Part shown: positions 53,496 through 62,424 of the stretch, in pieces | Position numbering within the stretch: position 1 is the stretch's first letter | Layout: each line of letters begins with the position of its first letter | Source: JAXLYE01 sp046351595 | Lineage (GTDB): Bacteria; Myxococcota_A; Polyangia; Palsa-1104; JAEUJZ01 | DNA length: 64,000 nt | NCBI GenBank assembly: GCA_046351595.1 | Contig: JAXLYE010000009.1 | Span: 434,001-498,000 of the forward strand | Direction of reading: 5' to 3' | Program-made: the position numbers and the translations under genes | Notes under the pieces: generated by a model | Told to the model about the DNA's origin: nothing | What the model saw: the letters and a program-made list of their open reading frames with translations, nothing else | Database searches by the model: none

Positions 53496-54827
53496 ATGTC
53501 TAGCTCCCTGATGAACGGGCGCGCGCACTCGGGAGCCGTGATCACGGGCGCGGGTCTTCTGACGCCGCTCGGCGGCACGCTGGGCGAGCTGTCCGCGGCC
53601 CTGCGCGACGGCACGTGCGCGCTGCGCCCGGACCTCGAGCTCGGCCGCAACCTGCCCGACGAGCCCGGGGCGGCCGGCGAGCGGGCGGTCTTTGCCGCGC
53701 GCATCGGCGAGTTCGGAGCGGCGGCGGCCATCGAGGCGGGGCGGCGGCGGCGCATGCCCCGGCTCGGCCAGCTGGCGGTGGTGGCGGCGCAGCGGGCGCT
53801 CGGCCTGGCCCCGGGGGCGCCGGCCGCGAGCGCGGGCGTGGTCCAGCGCTACGGCGCCGAGCGGGTCGCCGTGGTCCTGGGCACGGGCCTGGGCACCCTC
53901 GAGATGACGGTCGAGTTCGAGCGCAGCTACATCCAGGGCGGCGCCGGAGCCGCCTCGCCCGCGGTGTTCCCGTACACGGTGATGAACACGCCGGCCGCGC
54001 TCATCGCCATGGAGCTCGGCCTGCTCGGCCCCAACCAGACCGTCAACCACCGCGACCTGTCGTTCTGCGAGGCGCTGGCCGCGGCGACCGAGCTGCTCGA
54101 GTGCGGCCGCGCCGATGCGGTGCTGGCCGGTGGCTGCGACGAGCTGGGTCCGTGGCTGGTGCACGGCCTGTCGCGGCTCGGCGCGCTGCCCCGGGGCGGC
54201 GCGGGCGCGCTCGATCAGCTCGCGCCGAGCCCGCCGATGCACCCCTATGACCGCCGGCGCAGCGGCCTCTTGCTCGGGGAAGGCGCGGTGCTGGTGCTGC
54301 TCGAGCGGCCCGAGGCCGCGGCCGAGCGCGGGGCGACCGTGCTGGCGCGCGTGGCCGGCATCGGGCGGGGCGGTGAGGACCGGCCGCGGCTCGGCTGGCT
54401 GCGCCCGGGCGAGCCGCCTGCGATCGAGGGCGCGGCCGCGGCGATCCAACAGGCGCTGGCCGAGGCCGGCCTCATGCCGGATCAGATCGATTACATCAGC
54501 GGCAGCGGCAACGGCACCGAGCTCGATCGCGTCGAGACCGCGGCGCTGCGGCGGGCGCTCGGGCCGGCCGCGGAGACGGCGCGCATCTCGTCGGTGCTCG
54601 GTCAGAGCGGCGAGTGGCTGACCTCGGCCGGGCTGCGCCTGGGTTCGGCGCTCTGTGCCCTGGCCGAGCAGCAGCTGCCGGGCACGGTGCTGTGCAGCGA
54701 GCCCGATCCCGAGGCGTCGCTGCCGGGGCTGCTGCTCAGGCCGCAGCCAGCGACGGTGCGCTCGGTGCTGCTGCCGTGCCTGGCGCAGGGCGGCGGCAGC
54801 GTCGCCCTGGTGCTGTCGACGCCCTGA
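53496..54827 (+). CDS. Beta-ketoacyl synthase-fold protein lacking the catalytic triad
   Basis: The protein has 443 residues. The thiolase/KAS fold is clear: AVITGAGLLTPLG, MNTPAALIAMELGLLGPN, RADAVLAGGCDELG, SGLLLGEGAVLVLLE. In KAS enzymes the nucleophile is Cys in TACxSG ten residues into the GPN... segment; here that position is Asp187 (NHRDLSF). The first catalytic His (HGTxT) is Ser337 (SGSGNGTELD) and the second (GH) is Gln370 (SSVLGQSGE). It is therefore probably a non-condensing partner, like a chain-length factor, or a regulatory protein. No acyl carrier protein or other fatty-acid gene adjoins it. Confidence 0.85.
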   Translation: MSSSLMNGRAHSGAVITGAGLLTPLGGTLGELSAALRDGTCALRPDLELGRNLPDEPGAAGERAVFAARIGEFGAAAAIEAGRRRRMPRLGQLAVVAAQRALGLAPGAPAASAGVVQRYGAERVAVVLGTGLGTLEMTVEFERSYIQGGAGAASPAVFPYTVMNTPAALIAMELGLLGPNQTVNHRDLSFCEALAAATELLECGRADAVLAGGCDELGPWLVHGLSRLGALPRGGAGALDQLAPSPPMHPYDRRRSGLLLGEGAVLVLLERPEAAAERGATVLARVAGIGRGGEDRPRLGWLRPGEPPAIEGAAAAIQQALAEAGLMPDQIDYISGSGNGTELDRVETAALRRALGPAAETARISSVLGQSGEWLTSAGLRLGSALCALAEQQLPGTVLCSEPDPEASLPGLLLRPQPATVRSVLLPCLAQGGGSVALVLSTP

Positions 54828-55370
54828 TCGGCCCGGCGCCGGCAGCTCCCGTCGGTGCCGAGACGGTGCCGCCCCCCCTGCGCAGCCGTGAGGCAGACGC
54901 TTGCCTCCAAGAGCCAGCGCGTTGCCTCTGAAAGGCTCGCCGAATCAATGAAGAGGCAGGCCGGAGCCTCCGCGTTGTTCGACGAAGCAACTCGAAGGCA
55001 AACCGAAGCAACTCGAAGGCAAACCGAGTCAACTCGAAGGCAAACCGAGTCAACTCAAAGGCAAACCGAGTCAACTCAAAGGCAAACCGAGTCAACTCGA
55101 AGGCAAGCCGAATCAACTCGAAGGCAAACCGAAGCAACTCGAAGGCAACGTGAAGCAACTCGAAGGCAAACCGAAGCAACTCAGAGGCAAACCGAAGCAA
55201 CTCAGAGGCAAACCGAAGCAACCCAGGGGCCTCGTGCTGCGAGGGACGGGCCTGTGCGGATCCTCTGGGTGCTTGGGGCTTACCGTCGGGAGGCAGCGGG
55301 GAGCCGCTCCGGCCTGCGGCTCCGCCTGGAGGGGGCTGCGCGATGGAGCGGGCAGGCGGAACGGGTCGTT
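54828..55370. other. 543-bp region dominated by a 21-bp repeat
   Basis: The region holds the heptad-coding tandem repeat (54984-55225) and no confidently coding gene. An ATG at 54948 opens a frame through the repeat with weak AAAGG upstream, but it runs into sequence antisense to the propeller protein. Non-coding is my preferred reading. Confidence 0.5.
54984..55225 (+). repeat. 21-bp tandem repeat, 11.5 copies
   Basis: The unit is GAAGCAACTCGAAGGCAAACC with variants (GAGTCAACTCAAAGG..., ...CTCAGAGG...). Because 21 is a multiple of 3 all frames stay open. On the plus strand one frame reads heptads ATRRQTE/STQRQTE, which would form a coiled coil. Confidence 0.95.
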
Positions 55371-56471
55371 TCAGGGGAAGCGGTAGCGTCGGAGCTCCAG
55401 GCCCTGGGGGGTCGGGGCCATCACGAAGAGGTCGCCGCTGTCGTCGACGGCCAGCGGGCGCATTGCCTCGTCGGCGTCCGGCAGCGGCGGCAGGTGCAGC
55501 CGGCCGCGCTCGCTGCCGCCGGAGTCGAGGCGCACCGCCGTGATCGACTCGTCGACCAGCTTATACGGCGGGTTCGGGTCTTCGTGCCCGATGGCGGCGG
55601 CCACGTAGACGCGGCCCGAGCGATCGCTGTCGAGCAGCAGGATGTGCAGCACCGGCGCCTCGAGCTGAACGGCGCGCTCCCACAAAGGCTGCAGCGTCGC
55701 GCGCTGGAAGGCTCGTACCCGCACGGTGCCGGCGGCCCGATCGAGCAGCGCGGCGGCGAGGATCAGATGTCCGTCGCGGCTCGGGCGGCCGGGCAGCTCC
55801 TGGCGCTCGCTCAGGCTGGCGCCGCTGCCGTCGGCGATGCGGACCACGGTGCCGTGCTCGCGCTCGACGTAGAAGCCGTCGGAGTCGGCGAACACGCCGG
55901 TGACCAGGCCGGGCTCTGGAATGGCGGCGCCGGCGAGCGTCACCTCGTTCTGCAGCTTGCCGTCGGGACTGTAGACCTGGACGCTCTTGTCGACGAAGCG
56001 ATCGAGCAGCGCGACGCGGCCCTCGGGACCGACCGCGAGGTCCTGCATCGTGTCGCCGCCCGCGAGAAGACCGCCGACCCGCCGGCCATCGCGGTAGCGC
56101 TCGACGCGGCGGTTGATCTGATCGAGCACGAGCAGCTCGCCGGGGGCGCCGGCCCAGAGCGCCATCGGGCCCTCGGGGCTGGACTCGGCCTCGCGGCGGC
56201 GGCCAAACTGTCCGGGGGCGCTGCCCCAGGTGCCGCGCACGACGACCTCGCCACGGGCGCGGCCGCCGGCTGCCTCGGCGGTCGGGGGCGCGCTGGCGGC
56301 AGCGGGGGCGGGGACGGCTGCAGGCGCCGGCCCGGGGGCAGGCGCGGTCGCTGCGACGTCCGCGGCCGGTGCGGCGACGCGGTGCGTCGCATCCCGGCGC
56401 CCCAGGAACAGCGCGACGGTCCCGCCGAGCAGCAGCACGGCGGCGAGCGCGAGTCGGCGGCTCGTCAGCAT
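55371..56471 (-). CDS. Membrane-anchored NHL/propeller-like protein with Ala/Pro linker
   Basis: The protein has 366 residues. A membrane anchor (7-25) is followed by an Ala/Pro linker (33-70) and a repetitive beta region: LLVLDQINRRVERYRDGRRV, LAVGPEGRVALLDRF, VYSPDGKLQNEV and similar. These resemble NHL-type propeller blades facing the periplasm. No catalytic motif is evident. TAGAGT lies 6 nt before ATG 56471. Confidence 0.75.
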   Translation of the reverse strand: MLTSRRLALAAVLLLGGTVALFLGRRDATHRVAAPAADVAATAPAPGPAPAAVPAPAAASAPPTAEAAGGRARGEVVVRGTWGSAPGQFGRRREAESSPEGPMALWAGAPGELLVLDQINRRVERYRDGRRVGGLLAGGDTMQDLAVGPEGRVALLDRFVDKSVQVYSPDGKLQNEVTLAGAAIPEPGLVTGVFADSDGFYVEREHGTVVRIADGSGASLSERQELPGRPSRDGHLILAAALLDRAAGTVRVRAFQRATLQPLWERAVQLEAPVLHILLLDSDRSGRVYVAAAIGHEDPNPPYKLVDESITAVRLDSGGSERGRLHLPPLPDADEAMRPLAVDDSGDLFVMAPTPQGLELRRYRFP

Positions 56472-56477
56472 GGCCGC

Positions 56478-56483
56478 ACTCTA
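56478..56483 (-). promoter_or_regulatory. TAGAGT -10-like element 6 nt before ATG 56471
   Basis: On the minus strand TAGAGT-GCGGCC-ATG with no Shine-Dalgarno, another probable leaderless start. Confidence 0.4.
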
Positions 56484-56526
56484 CAACGGGTCGCGCGCGG
56501 CGTTGGACCCGGAAGGGCAGGGCGGG

Positions 56527-57570
56527 CTACTGGATGACGGGCAGGCGCGAGTGGTGGCGCGCCGCGTAGGGCTTGCCGAAGCCGAGCAGCGCCGGCGGGC
56601 GGAAGCGATCCAGCGTCGAGGCGCGGTGCACGCAGCCGATGGTGCAGAAGGGCGCGCACGACTTCTCGGTGTGAAACTCGCGGCGGATGTCCGCGACGCC
56701 GTAGTCCTTGAGCGGCACGCCCGGGAAGCCGCGCTGCTGCGAGCAGTAGTGGACCAGGCCCTCCTCGCAGATGTAGAGGTAGCGGGCGCCGGCGCGGCAC
56801 TTCCAGCTGTTGGGGCGACCGAGGATGAGGTTGCGCTGGAAGTCGTTGATGCGCGTGTACAGGCCCTCGCCCATGCGCACGCACTCGTCGTAGACCGCCT
56901 TCTCGCGCTCGGACAGCGGCTTGAGCTGGCCGCTCTCGTCGTGCAACAGGCCCACCGAAGTCGAGAAGCCGAGCTCGCGGGCGCGCTGGGCGATGCGCAG
57001 CGGATCCTCGGGGTTGCGCATGCCGGCGCCGACGACGGAGTTGATGTTGATGTGGAAGGTCGCGTGCGCGGCCAAGTGCTGCAGCTTGCGGTCGAGCGTC
57101 TTGAGGCTCTTGTTCGAGATCTCGTCGGGCTCGACGTTGTCGATGCTGATCTGCAGGTACTCCAGGCCGCTCGCGTTCAGGCGCCGGATGCGCTCGGGCG
57201 ACAGGTAGAAGCCGTTGGTGATGATGCCGGCGATCATGCCGCGCTCGCGGATGCGGCGGATGATGTCGTCGAGCTCGGGGTGCATCATCGGCTCGCCGCC
57301 GGACAGCGTGACGATGGCGGTGCGCAGCTCGCCCAGGCGGTCGATGCGCCGGTGCATCTCGTCGAGGGGCACCGGGTTCGAGGTCTTGTCGTACTCGTTG
57401 CAGTAGGCGCACGACAGGTTGCAGCGCCGCATCGGCACGATCTGCGCGAGGATCGGGTGATCGGTGTCGAGCAGCGCGCGGGTGATCATGCGGAGCTGGC
57501 GCGCCCGCCGGTGCGCGCGCCGCATGACGTCCTGGCGGTCGAGCTTGAGCGGGTTCAGGTTCAGGTTCAT
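56527..57570 (-). CDS. Radical SAM protein
   Basis: The protein has 347 residues from ATG 57570 (MNLNLNPLKL); GGGGAG lies upstream. The radical SAM cluster motif is CNLSCAYC (C-x3-C-x2-C), followed by LSGGEPMMHPEL (SAM binding) and a partial-barrel continuation. Further cysteines (WKCRAG, YICEEG, YCSQ, SCAPFCTIGC) in the second half indicate an auxiliary iron-sulfur SPASM/twitch-like domain. Its ATG overlaps the stop of the upstream glycosyltransferase (ATGA), so the two work together, perhaps in making a modified peptide or sugar. Product unknown. Confidence 0.9.
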   Translation of the reverse strand: MNLNLNPLKLDRQDVMRRAHRRARQLRMITRALLDTDHPILAQIVPMRRCNLSCAYCNEYDKTSNPVPLDEMHRRIDRLGELRTAIVTLSGGEPMMHPELDDIIRRIRERGMIAGIITNGFYLSPERIRRLNASGLEYLQISIDNVEPDEISNKSLKTLDRKLQHLAAHATFHININSVVGAGMRNPEDPLRIAQRARELGFSTSVGLLHDESGQLKPLSEREKAVYDECVRMGEGLYTRINDFQRNLILGRPNSWKCRAGARYLYICEEGLVHYCSQQRGFPGVPLKDYGVADIRREFHTEKSCAPFCTIGCVHRASTLDRFRPPALLGFGKPYAARHHSRLPVIQ

Positions 57571-58823
57571 AGGGCTCCCCAGTTCGAGGGCGGGGTCGTG
57601 TGTGCGGGCGGCTGCTGCTCGCCCGGCGGTTCGCAGACGAGCTCGCGCATCGGCGCCTTCGTGGCCGATGCGCCGCGGTCGGCGACGCGGCTGCGCGCCA
57701 GCTCGTACAGCTCGAGGTGGCGGCGGATCGAGTGCTCCCAGGTGAAGCGCGCAAGGCCGGCGCGCGCGGCCTGCGACATGCGCCGGTGCAGCATAGGGTC
57801 GCTCAGCAGCCGCGCCAGGTATTCGATGAACTCGGGGTCGTCGGCGGCGAGGAATCCGTGGGTGCCGTGCTCGATGACCTCGGCGACGCCGTTGGGCTTG
57901 CGCGCGACCACCGGCAGGCCCATGGCGCGCGCCTCGACCGCCGCGATCGACATCGCCTCTTTGTAGCAGGGCATGACGAACACGGACGAGCGGCCGAGGA
58001 TCTCGCGGACGCGCGGGCGCGCCTGGAAGCCCACAAGCTCGACCCACTCGCCGACGCCGAGCCGCGCCACCTCACGCTGCACGCGCGGCATCTCGGGGCC
58101 GTCGCCGACCAGGGTGAAGCGCGGCCACAGCTCGCGCGGCAGCCGCGCCTGCAGCTGCGGGATCATGCGCACCACGTCGACCGGCCGCTTGCGCTTGGTG
58201 AAGCGCATGACCGTGGTCACACGCGGCGGCCGGGGCGGCTCGCTCGCCGCCTCGGCGACGGGTGCAGCGCCGAGCCAGTCGTCGAGGTTGGTGGCGTTGA
58301 GCAGGACGTGGACCTCCTGCCGGCCGAAGATGCGGCGCAGATCGTCGGCGACGTAGCCGCTGACCGCGGTGAGCAGCGTCGGCCACCCGGCGAAGCCGGC
58401 GAACATGCGCAGCGCCCGGAACAGCGAGATCGGCGCGCCGCGCAGCACCGAGTGCTCGGTGAGCAGGCTGGGCATGCCGTGCTTGTGCGAGAGGAACGTC
58501 GCGGCGTGCGCGAGCGGCGACAGCACGGTGTGGGCGTGAATGAGATCGTAGCGCTCGCGCAGGAGCACCCGCTCGAGCGCGGCCACCGACTGCCGGTTGA
58601 ACACCGTCTGGGTCAGCGGCAACAGCGGCACGTCGAGGCGGTGGATCGTCAGCCCCTCGGTTTCGGGCATGGCCGCGGCGGCCGGGCCGCGGGTCGAGCA
58701 GATGATGTGGGCCTCGTGGCCGCGCTGGTTCAGGGCGCGCGCCAGGTCCCGCACGAGCAGCTCCAGCCCGCCGATGCGCGGCAGGAACCAGTCACAGACC
58801 AGGGCCACCTTCCAGCGAGTCAC
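57567..58823 (-). CDS. GT4-family glycosyltransferase
   Basis: The protein has 418 residues from GTG 58823 with AAAGGACGACCC upstream. GT-B fold signatures are present: CDWFLPRIGGLELLVRDLA at the N-terminus, HAHTVLSPLAHA, a donor-binding segment MRFTKRKRPVD and the EAMSIAAVEARAMGLPVV region (E-x7-E). It probably transfers a sugar from a nucleotide donor to a lipid or glycan at the membrane. It is translationally coupled to the radical SAM gene downstream. Confidence 0.9.
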   Translation of the reverse strand: MTRWKVALVCDWFLPRIGGLELLVRDLARALNQRGHEAHIICSTRGPAAAAMPETEGLTIHRLDVPLLPLTQTVFNRQSVAALERVLLRERYDLIHAHTVLSPLAHAATFLSHKHGMPSLLTEHSVLRGAPISLFRALRMFAGFAGWPTLLTAVSGYVADDLRRIFGRQEVHVLLNATNLDDWLGAAPVAEAASEPPRPPRVTTVMRFTKRKRPVDVVRMIPQLQARLPRELWPRFTLVGDGPEMPRVQREVARLGVGEWVELVGFQARPRVREILGRSSVFVMPCYKEAMSIAAVEARAMGLPVVARKPNGVAEVIEHGTHGFLAADDPEFIEYLARLLSDPMLHRRMSQAARAGLARFTWEHSIRRHLELYELARSRVADRGASATKAPMRELVCEPPGEQQPPAHTTPPSNWGAL

Positions 58824-59118
58824 GGGTCGTCCTTTCTCGTCGTCTCAGAGCCGATCCGGTCGAGCCAGCCGGCGGCGGGGGGCCGCGGCTGCAAGCGTCG
58901 GCTCAGCAAGAACACAGCCAGCGGTCTCGGCCGGCTCCGGCAGAGCATATCCCCACTCATCGAGCCCCGGCGCAGCGATTTTTCCGTCGGAGAGTCGGGT
59001 GCAGCGGGCGCGGCCGGAGCTGTCAGGGATTCATCAGGCCCTGAGCTCCGGACCCCAGGCGTCCGAGTTTCACCAGGCGGCGAGTCCGCCCGGTCGCGAG
59101 TGCCGGCGGGCCGCGGTC

Positions 59119-60375
59119 TTAGCGCATCGCCGACTGCGGCGACTGCTGCTCGGCGCGCCAGCGCACGCCGCGCTGCACCAAGAGAGCCAGGCCGACGTTG
59201 ACGCCGTACTCGAACAGCGGCTCCATCTTGTAGAGCTGGCGGATGACGAAGCTGGCGCGGTCAAACTGCTGGCTGGAGCGGAAGATGAGCTGCGTGTGGC
59301 CGCTCGCGCCGGCGTCGCCGCGCACGTCGAAGCGCATGCGCGAGCCGCGCAGGTCGCCCGAGAGGCCGAACAGCTCGACGGCGTTCTGGCTGGACTGGAC
59401 GCCGTACTGGGTGTCAAACGACAGGAGCGGCAGCGTCTGCTCCATCTCGACGACGGGCATGCCGCCGCGATCGCCCGAGAGCTCGGCGCGCTTGATCGAC
59501 GGCACATAGCCGGACCAGCGATCGACTTGCTTGGCGACCTGCATCAGCGCATCGGCGGAGGCGCGGGTGCGGTCGATCACGCTGAGGTCCGAGAGCCGGC
59601 CGTTGGGGCCGCCGTTGCGCAGGACCACGACGGTGCCGCGCTCCAGGAGGAAGCCGTAGTCGGCCCCGCCGGCGCTGGGCAGCGACGCCGCGCCCGCGGA
59701 GCCGGCGATCTGCTCGGCGCGCGACTTCATGGCCAGAAGCAGCGACATCTGGCCGACGAGCGCCATGCCGTAGTCGAGGGTGTTGAAGCGCTGCCGCAGC
59801 TGCTCGATGACGCCGCCCGAGCGCGACAGGTCGGTGTAGCCGTACTGCACCACCAGCGTGCCGCTGCCGACGGGGTAGAACTCCCAGCGGTAGTGGCGCA
59901 GGCCGTTCGAGGTCGGGTCCGCGTCGAACAGCTCGACCGGGCCGGCGCTGCCGCCGTAGCGCACGTAGCGGTGCGTGCCGCCGACGTCGAACACCGTGTA
60001 GTCGAGGGCGTAGGTGTGATCGAGCGAGCCGTCGGGCCGCTGCTGCACGTCCGAGCGCTTCATGTTGCGGACGAACTCGGTGTAGCGCTCGGGGTGGACC
60101 AGGACCTCGCGCACCGTCTCGGGCGGCGCCGCGGCCAGGGTCATCGCCGTGATCTGCTTCATCTGCCCGTGCGCGTCGGACTCCAGCAGCGCCAGGTCCG
60201 AGCTGCGCAGCATGGGCGCGAGCTGCACCAGGCGGTTCTGGGGCAGCGGCTGCAGCGGCCACGCCTCGGGGCGCTCGGGACCGGCGTGGGCCGGGCGCGG
60301 CGCCAGCGTGACGAGCGGCGACAGAGCGAGCAGGCAGGCAGCAACAGGGAGCTTAAGCCAGGCTAGTTTTTTCAT
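59119..60375 (-). CDS. Secreted START/SRPBCC-like protein (two modules)
   Basis: GAGGTTCCC precedes ATG 60375; 418 residues. A signal peptide (1-31, PAHA-GPE) precedes two similar alpha/beta modules. The first begins ITAMTLAAAPPETVREVLVHPERYTEFV, the classic START/SRPBCC entry; the second has IDRTRASADALMQVAKQVDRW. Such modules bind hydrophobic ligands. A shared motif (GCGTCCGAGTTTC) lies on both sides of the gene. Confidence 0.8.
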   Translation of the reverse strand: MKKLAWLKLPVAACLLALSPLVTLAPRPAHAGPERPEAWPLQPLPQNRLVQLAPMLRSSDLALLESDAHGQMKQITAMTLAAAPPETVREVLVHPERYTEFVRNMKRSDVQQRPDGSLDHTYALDYTVFDVGGTHRYVRYGGSAGPVELFDADPTSNGLRHYRWEFYPVGSGTLVVQYGYTDLSRSGGVIEQLRQRFNTLDYGMALVGQMSLLLAMKSRAEQIAGSAGAASLPSAGGADYGFLLERGTVVVLRNGGPNGRLSDLSVIDRTRASADALMQVAKQVDRWSGYVPSIKRAELSGDRGGMPVVEMEQTLPLLSFDTQYGVQSSQNAVELFGLSGDLRGSRMRFDVRGDAGASGHTQLIFRSSQQFDRASFVIRQLYKMEPLFEYGVNVGLALLVQRGVRWRAEQQSPQSAMR

Positions 60376-60698
60376 GGGAACCTCGACACTTAGGAGCGAA
60401 GCAAAAAGGCCGCCAAGCGCGGTCGGGCAATTTCTAAAGAGCCCCCTGACGCAGAGGCCCGCAGGGGCCCGCAGGGGCCCGCAGGAGCGGCGACGGCGCG
60501 GGCGCGGGCGAGCCCGTGGTGTCAGGTATCTGCCGCCGCGGGACCGGCCGCGTCCGAGTTTCCACAGGCCGGCACGAGCGCGCTCGCGGTCACGACCCGA
60601 CCCGGCTCGCCGCTGCTTCGTCGGACGCGGGGCTTGCGCGGCCCGCGTGCGCGCAGGCATCGTATTCGGAACACGGCGTGCACGGGAGCGGGACCCCA
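60376..60698. other. 323-bp divergent intergenic region
   Basis: It contains the leader of the START-like gene, a 10-bp direct repeat (GGCCCGCAGG, three copies, 60455-60484), a copy of GCGTCCGAGTTTC (60550-60562) and GGGAGCGGGACCCC before the deacetylase start. No gene is supported. Confidence 0.6.
60455..60484 (+). repeat. Three 10-bp direct repeats
   Basis: GGCCCGCAGG repeated three times without gaps. The 10-bp spacing puts each copy on the same helical face, but it may simply reflect base composition. Confidence 0.7.
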
Positions 60699-61417
60699 TG
60701 AAGGTATCGATCACGATTGATCTGGAGCACGACTGCCCGCCCTTCCTCACGAGCTACCGCGGCGTGGAGGAGGGCGTGCCCCGCCTGATCGAGCTGTTCG
60801 CCGACGAGGACGTGCCCGCGACCTTCTTCTGCACGGGCGATGTCGCGCGGCGCTACCCGGGGACCGTCGAGGCGCTGGTGCACGGCGGCCACGAGCTCGG
60901 CTGCCACGGCGACAGCCACCGCCGCTTCAGCGCCATGACCGAGTCCGAGGCGCGGGCCGAGATCGAGGCCGCCTCGGAGACGCTGCGCCGGCACTACCCG
61001 GTGAGCTCGTTCCGCGCGCCCAACCTCGATCTGCCGGTGCGCTTCCTGCCGCTGCTCGCGGCCGCGCGCTACCGCCTGGACTCGTCGCAGGGGCGGCACA
61101 AGCAGGGCAGCTACCTGGTCCGCCCGCACACCCAGGACGGGGTGCGGCGCGTGCCGGCTTCGATCTCGCCGTCGCCGCTGCGCACGCCGGCTCCGGTGCG
61201 CAATGCGCTGTGCCGGCTGCTCGGCGACCCGGCGGTGCTGTTCTTCCACCCCTGGGAGTTCGTCGACATGACAAAGACGCCGATCCCGTGGGACTGCCGC
61301 GTGCGCACCGGCGAGCCGGCGCTCCACCACCTGCGCGAGACCATCCGCCACTTCCGCGGCCGCGGCGCGCGCTTCGTCCGCATGCAGGACCTGGCCGACG
61401 AGCAGGCGGCGGCCTGA
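60699..61417 (+). CDS. Polysaccharide deacetylase-family protein (CE4)
   Basis: The protein has 239 residues. NodB-homology motifs are present: IDLEHDCPP (catalytic and metal Asp12), FFCTGD, HGGHELGCHGDSH (His70, His74) and FRAPNLDLP. It probably removes N-acetyl groups from a glycan. GGGAGCGGGACCCC precedes ATG 60699. No signal peptide is visible. Confidence 0.9.
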
Positions 61418-61432
61418 ACCAGCGCCCTGCGC

Positions 61433-62281
61433 TCAGCGCACCAGCTTGTAGCCGAAGCCGTAGACCGTGAGGATGTGGCGCGGGTGGTGCTGGTTCTCTT
61501 CCAGCTTCTTGCGCAGCTTGACCACGAAGTTGTCGACGGTGCGGTTGGACGGGTAGGCCTCGATGCCCCAGATCTTGTCGAGGATCTCGTCGCGCGAAAC
61601 CGGCTCCTCGGCGCGCTCGTACAGGAGCTTCAAGAGCTCGACCTCGTAGAAGGACAGCATGTGCGTCTTGCGGTTGCGCACGAGCGTGTGCTTCTTCAGG
61701 TCGACCTCGCACGGGCCGATGCGGATGACCTCGGGCTCCTTGCCGGCCGGCGTGCGCAGCAGGCGGCGCAGGATGGCCTTGATGCGCGCCAGCAGCTCGC
61801 CGACGGAGAACGGCTTGGTCACGTAGTCATCCGCGCCGGCCTCCAGGCCGCGGATCTTGTCGAGCTCCTGGCCGCGCGCGGTCAGGATGATGATCGGCAC
61901 CAGCTGGTTGATGGCGCGGATCTCCTCGCAGACCTGGTAGCCGTTGATGTCCGGCAGCATGAGGTCGAGGATGACCAGGTCGGCGCCGCGCTCGCGCATC
62001 TCGCGCACGCCGGCGCGGCCCTGCATGTGGTTGACGACCTCGAAGCCCTCGAACTCGAGGACGTCGGACAGGCCGCGCACCAGATCGGGCTCATCCTCGA
62101 CGAGCAGGATGCGCATCTTCTTGGCCTCGCCGCTGGGCGGGCCCGAGGGGGAGCCCGACGGGGTGCCAGAAGATGCGCCAGAAGAAGGAACTGACGAGGT
62201 GCCCGAGGATGAGCCAGATGATGAGCCCGAAGATGCAAACGATCCGCTGGCGCTCGGGGAGCCTGAGCTGGGGGACGCCAT
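61433..62281 (-). CDS. OmpR/PhoB-family response regulator with Ser/Gly/Pro-rich N-terminal tail
   Basis: The protein has 282 residues from ATG 62281. The first ~52 are low-complexity SSGSPSG repeats; a second in-frame ATG (62116, MRILLVEDEP) would remove them. The receiver has the phospho-acceptor in LVILDLMLPD and TKPFSVGELL; the winged-helix DNA-binding domain ends YGFGYKLVR. The partner kinase is not adjacent. Confidence 0.9.
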   Translation of the reverse strand: MASPSSGSPSASGSFASSGSSSGSSSGTSSVPSSGASSGTPSGSPSGPPSGEAKKMRILLVEDEPDLVRGLSDVLEFEGFEVVNHMQGRAGVREMRERGADLVILDLMLPDINGYQVCEEIRAINQLVPIIILTARGQELDKIRGLEAGADDYVTKPFSVGELLARIKAILRRLLRTPAGKEPEVIRIGPCEVDLKKHTLVRNRKTHMLSFYEVELLKLLYERAEEPVSRDEILDKIWGIEAYPSNRTVDNFVVKLRKKLEENQHHPRHILTVYGFGYKLVR

Positions 62282-62424
62282 GTGCCGTGTGTCCTGCGCC
62301 GTCCGCGCGAGGCCCAGGGTAGCGCGTCAGCGCAGCCGTGTTCGCACCTTTTGCAGGCGCGAGGGCCCCTTGGGTTGGGGCCGGCTGCGCGCGACCGCGA
62401 CACCGGGTCTCGCGCCCCGCGCGC

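Noticed and set aside
54984..55225. CRISPR array at the 21-bp repeats
   Set aside because: The units are contiguous, so there are no spacers.
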